Shown: positions 37,696 to 47,775, numbered from the stretch's first letter. The stretch: 64,000 bases of DNA from Endotrypanum monterogeii (GCA_000333855.2 CM007321.1:30954-94953); one strand, 5' to 3'. Translations and numbers: made by a program. The notes: generated from the sequence alone by a model not told the origin.

Positions 37696-38651
37696 ATTTT
37701 TTTATTATTCCTCCTGTTGTCCTTTCACCTCCCGTGCGTTGTGTGTGTGTGTGTGTGTGTGTATGTGAGCCTTGCTCCGCTGCTGTTGTTTGGTACTATT
37801 TACCAAAGGGGGGAGGGATTGCTCAGATGGGTTTGTGTGACTACGGACGGTCTCGGTACACCAGCGCGTGGGAGGCTATTCAGGCAAAGAACGAATGGAG
37901 ACGCTGAAGCGACTCTGCAAAGTTCAAGATGCTGTTTATCTTTCTTGCAAAATATGACAGCACTGTCTGTAGAGCCCTGATTAGAAACGTTCATAGAGTC
38001 ATTTGCTCGTCGCACAAAGCGCAGAGAAAAACAAAGAGAGTGAAAATGAGATGTTCAGCCACAATGGGAACTTCCTGCCAAGCACAAGGCAGAAGGCTGT
38101 AATATCGCCTAGTGTAAACCATTTTGCACACACCGAAAAAAAAAAACGACAAGCCCTTGCCCGTACCTTTTCCTCCACTATCCACATGCAGAAAATGAGA
38201 CAGACGCGCTTGGAGAAGCACGAAACAAGCGAAAAAAAAAAGGCAATTGGGACTGCAGCACCTACGAGAGGTTCAATGAGCAGATAAACGTTTGATTTCT
38301 CCTTTCGTAAACACTGATATATATATATATATATATGACTGGAAAGTCGTTGCACCCTTCGTCTACTCACTGACAGCTTCACAGCCAATTCCCTCAGCCT
38401 TGTTTGTGATACTTGACTACTCAGTCATCCTTATAAGAAAAACTACACTCACTCACTCACCCAGCACGTCTACGAAAAAGTGCGAGGATTCTGTACTTTC
38501 AAATAAAAGTTGTCTTCTGAGGACGATTCCAAACCAGTTCCTTTTCAAAAAAAAAAAAACAGCATCCGCAGCAACAAATGAACACATGGAAAAAGAAGCC
38601 ATGTATACATATACTCTGAAGAAACCCATGTAGCAGTTCTGCTAAACAGAG
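37696..38651. other. Intergenic region
   Basis: No gene seen. (GT)n at 37740-37762, A-runs near 38137-38147 and 38231-38240, (TA)n at 38317-38335. Less GC-rich than intergenic DNA to the left. Confidence 0.6.
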
Positions 38652-38831
38652 TCACGTACATGCATTGGCCCTTTTCGCTTCAGCAGCAGCCTGTTTTTGG
38701 CGCATCCTCTCGGCATCGGCTTCCTTGCGTGCCGCTGGGGAAAGACCATCCTCACGGTGGCCTTTGTTTCGCTCCTGTTCCTTTTTCATCTTCTTCTCGC
38801 GTGCGAGATCACGCTGGTTGCCGCGGGTCAT
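38652..38831 (-). CDS. SERF: SERF (4F5) family small protein
   Basis: A 59-residue gene between an ATG at 38831 and a TGA at 38652. It begins [20 protein letters not shown], nearly the 4F5/SERF signature (MTRGNQRELARQKNMKKQ in animals), and continues through [20 protein letters not shown] to a Lys/Ala-rich tail. It is highly charged and predicted to be disordered. SERF proteins are nucleic-acid-binding, nucleolar or cytosolic proteins that also influence amyloid formation. The N-terminal signature makes this firm despite the size. A pyrimidine-rich stretch ending ACTGTCTCAAG just upstream could be the splice acceptor. Confidence 0.9.
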   Translation of the reverse strand: MTRGNQRDLAREKKMKKEQERNKGHREDGLSPAARKEADAERMRQKQAAAEAKRANACT

Positions 38832-39372
38832 TGGTCTTGAGACAGTATATTGTGGGGAGATAAAAATTGCGTTTGTATATGAAAGCTGGAAGAACTGTAT
38901 GGGGTATACTTGTCTGATATGGCAAGTGACGTCAAGGTTGTTTTGTCAGTTGAATGAGAAAACAGCGAGCGAGCAAAACGAGGGAAGTGTCTATGCAGTG
39001 GGTACACCAATTCCATGGCCTCTTCTCACGCACCCCTATGAGTGATTAGTCCCCCACGCTGAGTTTCCAGTTGGGTGGTGATGGACGGACTATAACTAAA
39101 AGAGAAAAACAACAGCTCGAGAGGCCCCTCCGAGGCGTACGGCTACTAAAATGGCCACCCTAGGGGAGGCAACCTGATGCCATAAAGTTCGGTATTTTCT
39201 CATGAGTTGATTGAACACTAGTTGTTCCAGTTAAAACAGAATATTGACCGCACCTTCGTAAACTCAGCTCTATGGTGTTCCCTGCACTCAGCGTGAATCT
39301 TCTTTTTTTTTCAAAATAAACTGCCGCTTTCAAAAGAGAGAGAAATTGTGGAGATCGAAAACTGGAAACTCT
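38832..39372. other. Intergenic region
   Basis: No gene seen. AT-richer than most of the window; T-run at 39302-39311. Probable 3' UTR of the exopolyphosphatase. Confidence 0.6.
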
Positions 39373-40536
39373 TCAAAAATGACTCTGCTTCCCCTCTGCT
39401 AGAAATTCAGATAGGGCTGGTACCAGTTTCTTACGAGATATGGAAGGGTCACTGAGAGAGTAAGAGGCGTACTCGTACGTCTCATCCGCTGTTTGACAGT
39501 GAGTGATTTGGGTAAATGATAAGCCCCCTGGTGAACCTGCCACAAAAGGCGCAAACACTGATATCATCTCAGGCCTGCCACAAAAAGCAATATCGCGACA
39601 GTGCTTTCCATCAACTTTGCCGGCAAACGCAAGGATGAGCACATCCAGATGATGCTGCTTCACATACCTCGCTGCCTCCTCTAAAACCATTGTAGCAGAG
39701 AAGTGATCCTCGAATTGAATGCACGCACATGGAACGCTACTGGTGCCGGTCGACATTACACCCTCTTTTGTTTTCGATTTGAAATTAAAATGTTTGTAAT
39801 CTCGCCTCAATATTTCTGGAATGCTGAGTACCAGAACATCATTTTTCCACATCGAAAGCTTTGCATACAAAGCCGTGGCGTCAATAGCGTCACCGCCTTC
39901 CTGCTCACGTAGCCACTCATATGCAACGACGTCCTCTGTGGTCACTTTCTTCTGTAGCGGGTCAAAGTTTACAGTATCCAAAACAATCGGAGCCGCTAGC
40001 AGCGTGGCACACGGGACACCCTCACCGCATTCCCGGTAAAGCTCTGTAACAAGTGTGCACGCAGATCCAACGGTACGCAGAATTCTGAGGGTGCCTGTTG
40101 TACCAAGGTATTGTTGATCATCGAAGTGGTGATCCACTATCCCAACGACCCCTGAAGCCAGATGTTTCTGGTTTTCCCTGAGCTTGTTGTGGTCATGAAG
40201 AACAATAGAGGCGTTGAGTGCAGTGATATCGACAAAGCTGTCCATGGAGTCACCTCTCTGTACTGACATCAAAAGTGACGCGTCGACACCCACTTCTTTC
40301 AAAAGCTTTGCCACATCATTACGCAGGTTAAGATCCTCTTTTGGGAAGTTAATTGCCGGTACAGGATTCTCAAACCCAAATTTGTCTTGTTTCTCAAAAA
40401 GCATGGCAAGGTAAATGCAGCCGACAATGCTATCCATGTCGCCCCCCTCGTTGCCCTGCACTACTGTCAGGGGCTGAACCTTGCCAGCCACCTTCTGCAT
40501 GCCTCGGCGTAAGAAGTCGTTGATGACACTAGACAT
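39373..40536 (-). CDS. PPX: DHH-family exopolyphosphatase (acidocalcisomal type)
   Basis: 387 residues from the ATG at 40536 (MSSVINDFLRRGMQKVAGKV), the length I recall for the Leishmania major enzyme. Metal-binding motifs of the DHH superfamily: GNEGGDMDSIVG (28-39), the DSMDS region near 96-100, and VGIVDHHFDD (131-140) with the DHH at 135-137. A DHHA2-type C-terminal domain carries LDTVNFDPLQKKVTTEDVVA and the end SRKKLVPALSEFLAEGKQ. The enzyme cuts short-chain polyphosphate processively from its end and sits in acidocalcisomes and cytosol. A longer frame to 40833 crosses a strong splice acceptor at 40555 and is not used. Codon use is less GC-biased than in genes farther from the strand switch. 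Confidence 0.95.
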   Translation of the reverse strand: MSSVINDFLRRGMQKVAGKVQPLTVVQGNEGGDMDSIVGCIYLAMLFEKQDKFGFENPVPAINFPKEDLNLRNDVAKLLKEVGVDASLLMSVQRGDSMDSFVDITALNASIVLHDHNKLRENQKHLASGVVGIVDHHFDDQQYLGTTGTLRILRTVGSACTLVTELYRECGEGVPCATLLAAPIVLDTVNFDPLQKKVTTEDVVAYEWLREQEGGDAIDATALYAKLSMWKNDVLVLSIPEILRRDYKHFNFKSKTKEGVMSTGTSSVPCACIQFEDHFSATMVLEEAARYVKQHHLDVLILAFAGKVDGKHCRDIAFCGRPEMISVFAPFVAGSPGGLSFTQITHCQTADETYEYASYSLSDPSISRKKLVPALSEFLAEGKQSHF

Positions 40537-40554
40537 TTGGATATCTACAAAATT

Positions 40555-40577
40555 CTGAAAAGGAAAAAAAAAAACAG
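40555..40577 (-). promoter_or_regulatory. Strong spliced-leader acceptor for the exopolyphosphatase
   Basis: On the minus strand CTGTTTTTTTTTTTCCTTTTCAG, a T-rich polypyrimidine tract ending CAG at 40555, sits 18 nt before the ATG at 40536. This is the clearest acceptor in the window and fixes the start codon. Confidence 0.75.
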
Positions 40578-40910
40578 TCAGCAAAGTTGTGCTCATGCCA
40601 GTGATCATCGTTTGTCGAGTTGGTTCCGTCTTACTCTGAGAGAAGACTCCGGCCCCAAGACCTACCGACAGCGTAGGAAAGAGAAAAAACACGCTTACCC
40701 TTTCCTCTAAGCAGACACTTGTGATCTGAGGATGTATGCTTTTTTTTCCTTTATAAAAGCAAGACAGTAGGGAACGCAGTTGCTGTTGATCTTCCACCTC
40801 CTCTTTTTCCTTATAGTGAAGAAAAGCATCCACCTAACATGAATGAAGTTAACCAATCGATACCAGTATTCGTCTTAGGCACATACTGTGTGCCCTAGCT
40901 TTTTATCGCC

Positions 40911-41339
40911 CTAAGCACAGCACGCCCTTTTCCCTTTAATGAAGCGCTGACTGACGCGCTTAAGATAGGGATAGGTGGCGACGCAAAATGGCAGCTGAAT
41001 GGGTGTCCACAAGGACATGAACAAAGATGCAGCCGTGAAGTTAGTGACGAGTCGCGCGCTCACGACAACCTGCCCGCCGAACAAGGACCATTTTTTGCCT
41101 TCAATAGACTCCAAGTCTACGTATTTTGAGGCCCCAACAGATTTCAAAAACCCTATCAAGTCTTCTTTACCAAAGTAGCCATAGTGCAGCAAGTAGGTCA
41201 AAAGGCAAACGAGTATTTCATTCGTGATGAAGTAGTAAAGAAACAGATATGCCCCATGCTCCACAACCACTGCTCTCATAGAGAGTCTGCGCGTGTGGAG
41301 AGCGAGGGGGCGAGCTACGCGGAGGCGTCTAAAAAGCAT
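40911..41339 (-). CDS. FAM210-like (DUF1279) mitochondrial membrane protein
   Basis: 142 residues from the ATG at 41339 (MLFRRLRVARPLALHTRRLS); the frame runs further to 41429 only with a TTG. The Arg-rich amphipathic N-terminus is a good mitochondrial presequence. Two hydrophobic spans follow: YLFLYYFITNEILVCLLTYL and, after a short loop with KEDLIGFLKSVGASKYVDLE, LVTNFTAASLFMSLWTPIQL, then PFCVATYPYLKR. The span-loop-span layout fits the DUF1279 domain of FAM210A/B and plant relatives. Function of the family is poorly known (mitochondrial translation and membrane organisation in animals). It is the first gene of the minus array next to the strand switch. Confidence 0.75.
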   Translation of the reverse strand: MLFRRLRVARPLALHTRRLSMRAVVVEHGAYLFLYYFITNEILVCLLTYLLHYGYFGKEDLIGFLKSVGASKYVDLESIEGKKWSLFGGQVVVSARLVTNFTAASLFMSLWTPIQLPFCVATYPYLKRVSQRFIKGKRACCA

Positions 41340-42188
41340 ATGTAATATGCTCTGCTGTGCTGTAAAATCGCTCCTTGTGAATGGGAGCGCGCTCAAAAAG
41401 AACCAAGGAGAGGCAGGAAGGGGGACCAATAGACATTATCTCAATTTTTAAGGCAGCATTATGGCACTAGAAGTTCCCTCTCGGAGAGCAGGGGGCAACG
41501 CAGCACATGGAGGCTCGCACTGCTTAATGTAAAGCGTCGCGGCCACGAATCGGGGATTCCCCACAGTTCACAATCACTGGGAAGGTAGTTTCGTTGAGCG
41601 GAAGCACGCAATAGGGATGCATAGAATAGCCCCCCCCCTCGAAACAACACCTGATCTCTAACTTTGGTCACTTGGAAAGCGAACTAGACGAATTCGGAAC
41701 TGGAATTCGAAAAATAAAAATCAGTGGACGCCGTCCCGTACCATATTACTGAACATTCCTCATGAAACAAATGGCACATTTTCTTTATTCTGATGCCATG
41801 GATAATGCCCTCCAAGAAAAAGAATAAAAAGAGAATTCCGCCACCGCTTGGATTTTTCCAAGTCATGTTGTCATCTTCGGTTCATAAGGACTCGATGGAT
41901 CCTTTTTTTTCTCGGGCTTTCAAAGGTTCTTGTGTCTCGCAACTTTTTTTTTCTTTCACTACTGCAGAGAAATAAAAAATCTGCGAACGCTGCACCCTGC
42001 AACTGATGTACTTCGCCATGTAGTCTTTGGCCTCGGTCTTCTCAGCTTCCTCACGTTCTCCTTCCCTTTTTTGAACTCCTTCTCTTTCAAGCCAGATCAC
42101 ATATATACACGAAAGGAAAGATAAAGGGTTCGCAAAACCCTGCTAGTGTTGTTAATAGATTAGAATTTGGAGTACCCGTAGTGACGCC
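41340..42188. promoter_or_regulatory. Divergent strand-switch region, probable Pol II initiation zone
   Basis: Minus-strand genes end (5' ends) at 41339 and plus-strand genes begin at 42189, so both arrays diverge from this 849 bp interval. In trypanosomatids such divergent switches mark RNA polymerase II initiation with modified histones, without a TATA box or other defined core promoter. Visible elements: a C8 run at 41631-41638, several A/T runs, a T-rich tract with AG at 42090-42091 that could be the RAE1 splice acceptor. No gene is seen inside. Function is inferred from layout. Confidence 0.75.
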
Positions 42189-43208
42189 ATGTCGCAATCA
42201 GTTTCCATCGGTGCTGACCACAGGCTAGAGGGCACCACCTCGGACTGTGTCAGCTCCGTTCGGTTTTCGCCAAAAGAATGTCCGATGCTCATGACCGGTG
42301 TTGCCTCATGGGACGGCACTTGTTCTATTTGGCAAGTTGCGCGAAACGCTGCTGGGGCAGTGATATCCCAGCCCACTTGGACCACAACACATGACAGTCC
42401 ATTACTCGCCATGTCTTTCTCAGCTGATGGACGCGTCTTTTTCGGAGGGTGCTCGAAGACGGCGGTCATGTGGGATCTGAACTCAAATCAAAAGGCTGTC
42501 ATTGCATCACATGATTTGCCTATTAGTTGTCTCGATTTTGTGACGATTCCACAAACAATGAGTCAAATGCTCGTTACTGGTGGTTGGGATGGAAAGGTCC
42601 GCTGGTGGGATTTAAGGCAGCAAAACTTTGTAAGGGAAGAAAACCTAGGTGAGCCTGTGTTTGCGCTTGAAGCTCAGAAAACTGTGCCGATGATGGCAGT
42701 CGCAACAGGTCGACTTGCCCACGTGTACGACGTGCAGCAAATGCAAAAGGTGAGTGAGCTCAAGCTCCCCGACGTAATGAAATTCAACCTCCGCTGCATC
42801 ACATGCGCCCCACAGTACGATGGAGTCGGAGTCGGATCCTCAGAAGGACGAGTCTCCTTCATCAGTATGAAGGAAGCTCCAGGGTGTACATTCAAGGCCC
42901 ATATCACAACAGAAAAGTCCCACTACATTTTGAGTCAGACCAACTTTTGCGTGCATCACCCCACGCTACCCCTACTCCTGTCTGGTGGTGGCGATGGTAA
43001 TTTAACGGTAATCAACCGTGCCGATCGAAAAGTCGTCAAAACACTGCAATGCGAACAAAAATTCGGCACGCAAGCCATTCCAATCTCTGCAGGTGACATA
43101 AGCGCGGATGGGTCTCTTGTTGCCTATGCACATAGCTATGACTGGGCCATGGGGAAAAGCGGCTTCAGAAATCAGCCTACCTCAGTTCACATTCGGCCGT
43201 TAACGTGA
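42189..43208 (+). CDS. RAE1: RAE1/GLE2 mRNA export factor (WD40)
   Basis: 339 residues starting MSQSVSIGADHRLEGTTSDC. WD40 blades are recognisable: SSVRFSPKECPMLMTGVASW then DGTCSIWQV, FGGCSKTAVMWDLNSNQKAV, VTGGWDGKVRWWDLRQ and LSGGGDGNLTVINRADRKVV. The late block HYILSQTNFCVHHPTLPLLL and the end AYAHSYDWAMGKSGFRNQ match the RAE1 signature (ALxYAxxYDWxxG). RAE1 binds the GLEBS motif of a nucleoporin and aids mRNA export; trypanosomes have a RAE1 ortholog in the nuclear pore complex. First gene of the plus array; a T-rich tract with CAAG at about 42090 is a likely acceptor. Confidence 0.93.
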   Translation: MSQSVSIGADHRLEGTTSDCVSSVRFSPKECPMLMTGVASWDGTCSIWQVARNAAGAVISQPTWTTTHDSPLLAMSFSADGRVFFGGCSKTAVMWDLNSNQKAVIASHDLPISCLDFVTIPQTMSQMLVTGGWDGKVRWWDLRQQNFVREENLGEPVFALEAQKTVPMMAVATGRLAHVYDVQQMQKVSELKLPDVMKFNLRCITCAPQYDGVGVGSSEGRVSFISMKEAPGCTFKAHITTEKSHYILSQTNFCVHHPTLPLLLSGGGDGNLTVINRADRKVVKTLQCEQKFGTQAIPISAGDISADGSLVAYAHSYDWAMGKSGFRNQPTSVHIRPLT

Positions 43209-43633
43209 AAAAAAAAAACTTGCTCTTTACCTCGCTTCTTCAGGAACGCGCCCAGGTTTCACCTCCATTGGCTGTGAGTTTCCCTTCCCCCTTTGTCTCT
43301 GTATGTAGCACGGGCGGCTGATATCATAACATCTGGCATTTCCAAGAGTGGATATCCCAAGGGCCGTATTCGAAAAAAAAAATAGATCGTACTATTATTT
43401 CTATCTAATGTTATCTGGCCCTCTCGCACTTTGGACGCGCGGCGATAAGTAGATTAATTTAGAGCAGAAGACTTTGTAAATCCGACATCATGTGAAATTG
43501 CTGCTTTCGTACCCTATCATTCTTTATTTTCGCTGCACCTTCCCTTCGCTTTTTCACTACAGAGAGTTTTACTCAAATAGCCGACCATTTGTTTCACGCT
43601 CACATAATAGAGGAAAATTTTGTGGCGTTCACG
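43209..43633. other. Intergenic region with splice acceptor
   Basis: No gene. A-runs at 43208-43218 and 43372-43381, and a TTCCCTTCGCTTTTTCACTACAG tract ending at 43562 that is a good trans-splice acceptor for the next gene. Confidence 0.6.
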
Positions 43634-44266
43634 ATGTCCTCTAAAACCTACAATTTCGGTTATGAACTGAAGTCGAAACAGGTGCGAGTGTATCAGACTA
43701 ATGATATAGGAAGCGTGCGCCGTGCTCTCACAGCTAATGTTCAAGAGTACCTCGCATACGAAGGCATTGAAGAAGAGAACCCAATATCCCTGAAGAGCTT
43801 GCTCTTGAAAATCCTCACCATAGGCGCCGCTGCTGGAGTGTATGTACTCAACAAAAAGAAAGTTTATGGGGCTCCGCTAGTCGGCTCATTTTTGCTTTTT
43901 GGCGTACTCCTCGCATCTCAGATCGCATACAATATTCTACAGAACAACGAGGATATATTTTTTGTGGGCACAGGAAGAGCATTTGAAGAAGGATCGAGGT
44001 CTCAAAAACCCTGTTTCCGCAACCTAGCAAACCAGCGTCTTCGTGTTCGTCTCACACAAGATAGTGTATCCATACCAGTAGTCAGGTTTGAAGTACAGCT
44101 TATCGGGCCATCATCTCTGTTCTCGAGGCCTTCTGTCTATAGCCAAGTGGAAAAAACAGTGCAATATGGCCAGTTTTTCGGATCCACTGGTTTCTTCTTT
44201 CCGCCACCGCTGCTGGAGCTTGTTGATGGGCTGTTGGAGTCCGCTGTCTCTAAGAAGCGAAAATAA
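43634..44266 (+). CDS. SPCS2: Signal peptidase complex subunit SPCS2-like
   Basis: 210 residues from the ATG at 43634 (MSSKTYNFGYELKSKQVRVY); the longer frame starts at a TTG at 43589. The layout fits SPC25/SPCS2: a soluble N-terminus with QTNDIGSVRRALTANVQEYL, two close hydrophobic spans (LKSLLLKILTIGAAAGVYVL and GSFLLFGVLLASQIAYNIL) joined by a short loop with KKKVYG, then a cytosolic domain of about 100 residues (RLRVRLTQDSVSIPVVRFEV). SPCS2 links the signal peptidase to the Sec61 translocon in the ER membrane. Similarity is moderate, so this is probable rather than certain. Third positions are AT-rich compared with end-of-window genes. Confidence 0.7.
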   Translation: MSSKTYNFGYELKSKQVRVYQTNDIGSVRRALTANVQEYLAYEGIEEENPISLKSLLLKILTIGAAAGVYVLNKKKVYGAPLVGSFLLFGVLLASQIAYNILQNNEDIFFVGTGRAFEEGSRSQKPCFRNLANQRLRVRLTQDSVSIPVVRFEVQLIGPSSLFSRPSVYSQVEKTVQYGQFFGSTGFFFPPPLLELVDGLLESAVSKKRK

Positions 44267-44833
44267 ATTGGCTACGCATGTGAATGAGTCACTATCTTTT
44301 CTGCGCATGGGTTGGTTGCCTCCGTTGCCTTGACACGCATCTTCGCAGAATACTGGTTTCACATTTTGTGTCTCCTCGTCTGCAAGGTTCTTGAGAATTA
44401 GTTCTAGGGGAGAAAATATATTTCGCTCACTTTAACGGAGAACTAGACGTTGCAGTCTTGGATAAAGCAGGGTTATATTCAGCTGTTAGCTCATAGCAAA
44501 AATATACATATGTTCTCCATGTACGCCGTCTTCAAAAAAGGAAGAGCATGACCGAATCTATTGCTGCTGGGTGGGGTAGGACTCCTTGCATTTTATTGTT
44601 CTTGTCTGCTGCGAATGAACGGTTATACTGCCAAGCTGAGGTGGCAGACGCACTCCTGGTCGCACTCTCCTCAGCGCCTTGGCACTTCTCTTCCCCTTTT
44701 CTCCCCTATTTTCGTTTGTTATTTTTATGGAAATGATCTCAGTTTGTGTTTTGAATCATCTACATTCTCCAAAGCAGCCCTTTTCACTTGTAACAATATA
44801 TATATATATATATAATTAATAATAATAATAATA

Positions 44834-44867
<34 letters not shown>

Positions 44868-44930
44868 CATTATTATTATTAATTATATATATATTAAAGA
44901 CTCAACACACGGCAAGTGCAAAAGGTAAAG
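44267..44930. other. Intergenic region with large AT palindrome
   Basis: No convincing gene. A frame at 44548-44736 lacks coding features. A (TA)n/(AAT)n inverted repeat occupies 44796-44895, directly before the MPC1 start. Confidence 0.6.
44796..44895. repeat. (TA)n/(AAT)n inverted repeat
   Basis: ATATATATATAATTAATAATAATAATAATAAT... is followed after a TA core by ...ATTATTATTATTAATTATATATATAT. The two arms are complementary, so a cruciform or long hairpin could form, 35 bp before the MPC1 ATG. Confidence 0.8.
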
Positions 44931-45224
44931 ATGGTTTCCCAAAGTTTTGTTCGATGCGTTGGCTATGCTGGTGCGGCTGCAAACTGGCTCATACCCATTG
45001 CCGGCATCACCAACTTCTCTACCCGTCCTTTGTCTGACATTGATCCAGCCATGACAGGCGTTCTCTGCGTCTACAGCATGCTGTTCATGCGGTGGGCAGT
45101 TTCTATTCTTCCGGCAAACTATCCGCTCTTTGCGTGCCACGCTACGAACAGCGCGGTACAGGCGGCAACGCTGATCCGATGGTGTTTCGGCTCTGTCCCA
45201 AGGATGGATAAGACAATCGAGTAA
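44931..45224 (+). CDS. MPC1: Mitochondrial pyruvate carrier subunit MPC1
   Basis: 97 residues starting MVSQSFVRCVGYAGAAANWL. It follows MPC1 closely: AANWLIPIAGITN (human VANWGLPIAAIND), ISG-like DIDPAMTGVLCVYSMLFMRW (human MTFALCCYSLTFMRF), and NYPLFACHATNSAVQAATLI (human NWLLFACHATNEVAQLIQ). Three hydrophobic segments, no cleavable signal. MPC1 with MPC2 imports pyruvate through the inner mitochondrial membrane. The alternative start at 44916 adds five residues and is not needed. Confidence 0.93.
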   Translation: MVSQSFVRCVGYAGAAANWLIPIAGITNFSTRPLSDIDPAMTGVLCVYSMLFMRWAVSILPANYPLFACHATNSAVQAATLIRWCFGSVPRMDKTIE

Positions 45225-46391
45225 TATACAAGCGTCTCCCCTCTGCGCCCTTGTCTACATTAACCTTCTTTCATGTGACCAGCATACCCCAGCTTAGTCA
45301 TACGGAGAACCCGAGTGTGAAAAGATCTGCGAGAAAGGAAAAAAAAAACGAAAGGGGAGAGGGAAGAAAGGGAGGAGAAGGAGAAAAGTAAAATTAGCGC
45401 TATCGTTTGACAGCTGCTGCTCTGCAGTGCTATCTTTTTTTTTTTTTTTATGTTGAGAAGAGAGCATTTGGCACCACCAAGTCTGTTTTTTTTTTTCTTT
45501 TTCTCTATCGAGTCAAGTTGTTTCAGCACCGGTTTGCTCTTTCTCTTTTTTTTTCCCCTCCCCTCCGCCGCTGAAAGATAGCAGTATTCAAAAGCATTCC
45601 CTGACGAACATATCTTGTAAGTGACCAACTCGTTAAATGGAGATGGTGAGTAGCTGCCTGCGTATCGTCTTCCTTTTCTGGTGTTGTCTGCTCTTTTCCG
45701 ATTCGTAAAACCCTACGTTGTTTGGGCGGTGGGCCGAATCTACGCTGTCAGAACAACAGTGGGCTCTTGATAAGAGAAGCAAAGGCAAAACAAAAGAAAA
45801 GAGAATGGGAGATGGCACTTGGACACGAAAAGAAAATTGCGTTTCCGAGACAGCAGTGTTTGTCAGTGATGTGCAAAGTTCTCCCACACACCGTCCCTCG
45901 GCATATTTTTCCTCTTCTCACCAGTAACTGTGTAGGCATTCTGAAGGTTTGGCCACTCTTCGCTTCTTCGTTGTCGTAACACCTTCAGATCAATTGGCGG
46001 CGATGGGCTCACCAAGCCCGCCGGCGTGTCGTTTCCTCTGATTGATTCAACAGATGCGCCCAGCAGCGGATAGCATCCGCCAAGGCAACAGTATTCGCTT
46101 CCTCTCTCCCAGGCTGTTATTTTTCGTTCTGTACCTTCTACTTTGTTCCACTGACCCTCTGCATATTACCACTCGCTACTTCGTGAGATTCCCACTGCCC
46201 CGCTCACACGTGAACATCCTACACACACAAACATCCATATACATATGTATATATAGATTGCTTCGTGTTTGCGTTGATTTTTTTTTTCCCCCTCATTGTC
46301 GCGAAAGGGACCTTGCATCGAGCCTGCACAGTGGATGTGTTTTCTTTCCTTGTCGTGATATGTCTGGGTGTGTGGGTTTCCGTTCCAAGAA
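45225..46391. other. Intergenic region
   Basis: No gene seen over 1.17 kb. T-runs at 45437-45449 and 45487-45496, A-rich 45341-45350. A T-rich tract near 46279-46290 and the sequence up to ATTGTCGCG precede the next gene. Confidence 0.6.
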
Positions 46392-47168
46392 ATGAATACG
46401 GGCAGCGTTGAGCTGCAGCGGGCCAGACGCCGCTACAAGGCATTGCTTCGCGAGCGGGAATCTCTAGCAAGCTCTGGCGCCAGTGATCCTGTCCTTGAAA
46501 ACGAGATTCGAAAGCTGGAGGAGAGTCACTCGGAGCTCAAGTCATCGGTGCCGGAGCGATTGCCAGGCAACGTGCCTGTTACACTTGCTCCTGTGGCACC
46601 CTCAGCAATGAGGGATGTCGTTGAGCAGCCGTTTTCGTCTTCACAGCAGTACGCCTCGCTGTCGAGCAGACAACACCTCGAACCTCCCGCTACAAACTCG
46701 TCTGTTCAAAGAGAGGAGTCGTGCCTTGAGTCTCTCAATACACAACACCAGGCTCACAGAGCACCATCGAGAACTGTCGCAAAGCCTCTTGCCCGGTTTC
46801 CAGGGTACCTTGTCATCTTCTTTCTTCAACTCTTCAATGAATCCCATCAACGATCGCTGCTGGGGCGCTGGAGTTGCGCGGTCATTGCCGTCGTGTCAAT
46901 GATCATCGCATTGTTGCAGTGCACCATCCTTGATCCATCTTCCACACTCGGCACCAACCTCACTCCCTTACGCTTCTGTTGCCTGGTGCATGCGGGGAAC
47001 CTTGCCTCGATATACGAGCGCGCAAGTCGACCGCTGAGTATCGCCATGCTCACTGTGTACGTCTGCTGTGACCTTGTTCCATCCTTAGCACTTACCTTGG
47101 TCACCTACGGAAGTACATCGATTCTGCTGAGGCTCTGTGGCATTCAGCTTGTTACCTTCGCTTGCTGA
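46392..47168 (+). CDS. Membrane protein with basic N-terminus and C-terminal spans (GET2/CAML-like layout)
   Basis: 258 residues from the ATG at 46392 (MNTGSVELQRARRRYKALLR). The N-terminus has an Arg-rich helix (RARRRYKALLRERESLASSG), then a charged helix (VLENEIRKLEESHSELKSSV), a disordered Ser/Gln/Pro linker (70-130) and hydrophobic spans from about residue 160: SCAVIAVVSMIIALLQCTI, LTPLRFCCLVHAGNLASI, IAMLTVYVCCDLVPSLALTL and a final segment to the C-terminus. Basic N-terminal motif, long linker and C-terminal membrane bundle match the layout of GET2/CAML, the ER receptor for Get3. This is analogy of layout, not sequence proof; otherwise hypothetical. Confidence 0.8.
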   Translation: MNTGSVELQRARRRYKALLRERESLASSGASDPVLENEIRKLEESHSELKSSVPERLPGNVPVTLAPVAPSAMRDVVEQPFSSSQQYASLSSRQHLEPPATNSSVQREESCLESLNTQHQAHRAPSRTVAKPLARFPGYLVIFFLQLFNESHQRSLLGRWSCAVIAVVSMIIALLQCTILDPSSTLGTNLTPLRFCCLVHAGNLASIYERASRPLSIAMLTVYVCCDLVPSLALTLVTYGSTSILLRLCGIQLVTFAC

Positions 47169-47270
47169 GCGCGATGCATTTGGAGATGCGTCTCGCTGCG
47201 TATTTTAAACCCGCTGGTCAAAGCAAACACACGTGAGCGTGCGTGCAAGTAAGTGCATAGTATATGTCTG

Positions 47271-47302
<32 letters not shown>

Positions 47303-47600
47303 GTATATGTGTACATTGTGTGCTTCTGTTCTTGCAACGGTCGCACTACCACCTTCGCCGCTTTCCTCCACGCTCCTCCCTTCCTTCCTCCCTCCGCCAA
47401 ACAAACAGGGAGATGACATGTAGGCCTGGAGGGAGAAACGTACTTGCCCCGTACGGCGGAATGCTTGAAGGGGAAAGAGGTGGGGAGGCGGTAATTCGTG
47501 GTGTGTGTGTGTGTGTGTGTGTCGCGTATACCTCTGTGTTTATGTTTTCTCACTACATTTTAGCCCTCGCTTTCCTCTCTCTCTATTTTTCTTTGTCCCC

Positions 47601-47632
<32 letters not shown>

Positions 47633-47738
47633 GTATATATGTGTGTATAGATAGATCGATGTGTATCTCGCCCTAATCTTCGCTTAGTGCTGCCCGTGCG
47701 CGGAGGGGAGGGGACATATTACCTCTATGACCCTCGCT

Positions 47739-47775
<37 letters not shown>

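Noticed and set aside
44548..44736. 62-codon plus-strand frame starting MTESIAAGWGRTP
   Set aside because: Low coding character, overlapping alternative frames and no recognisable domain.
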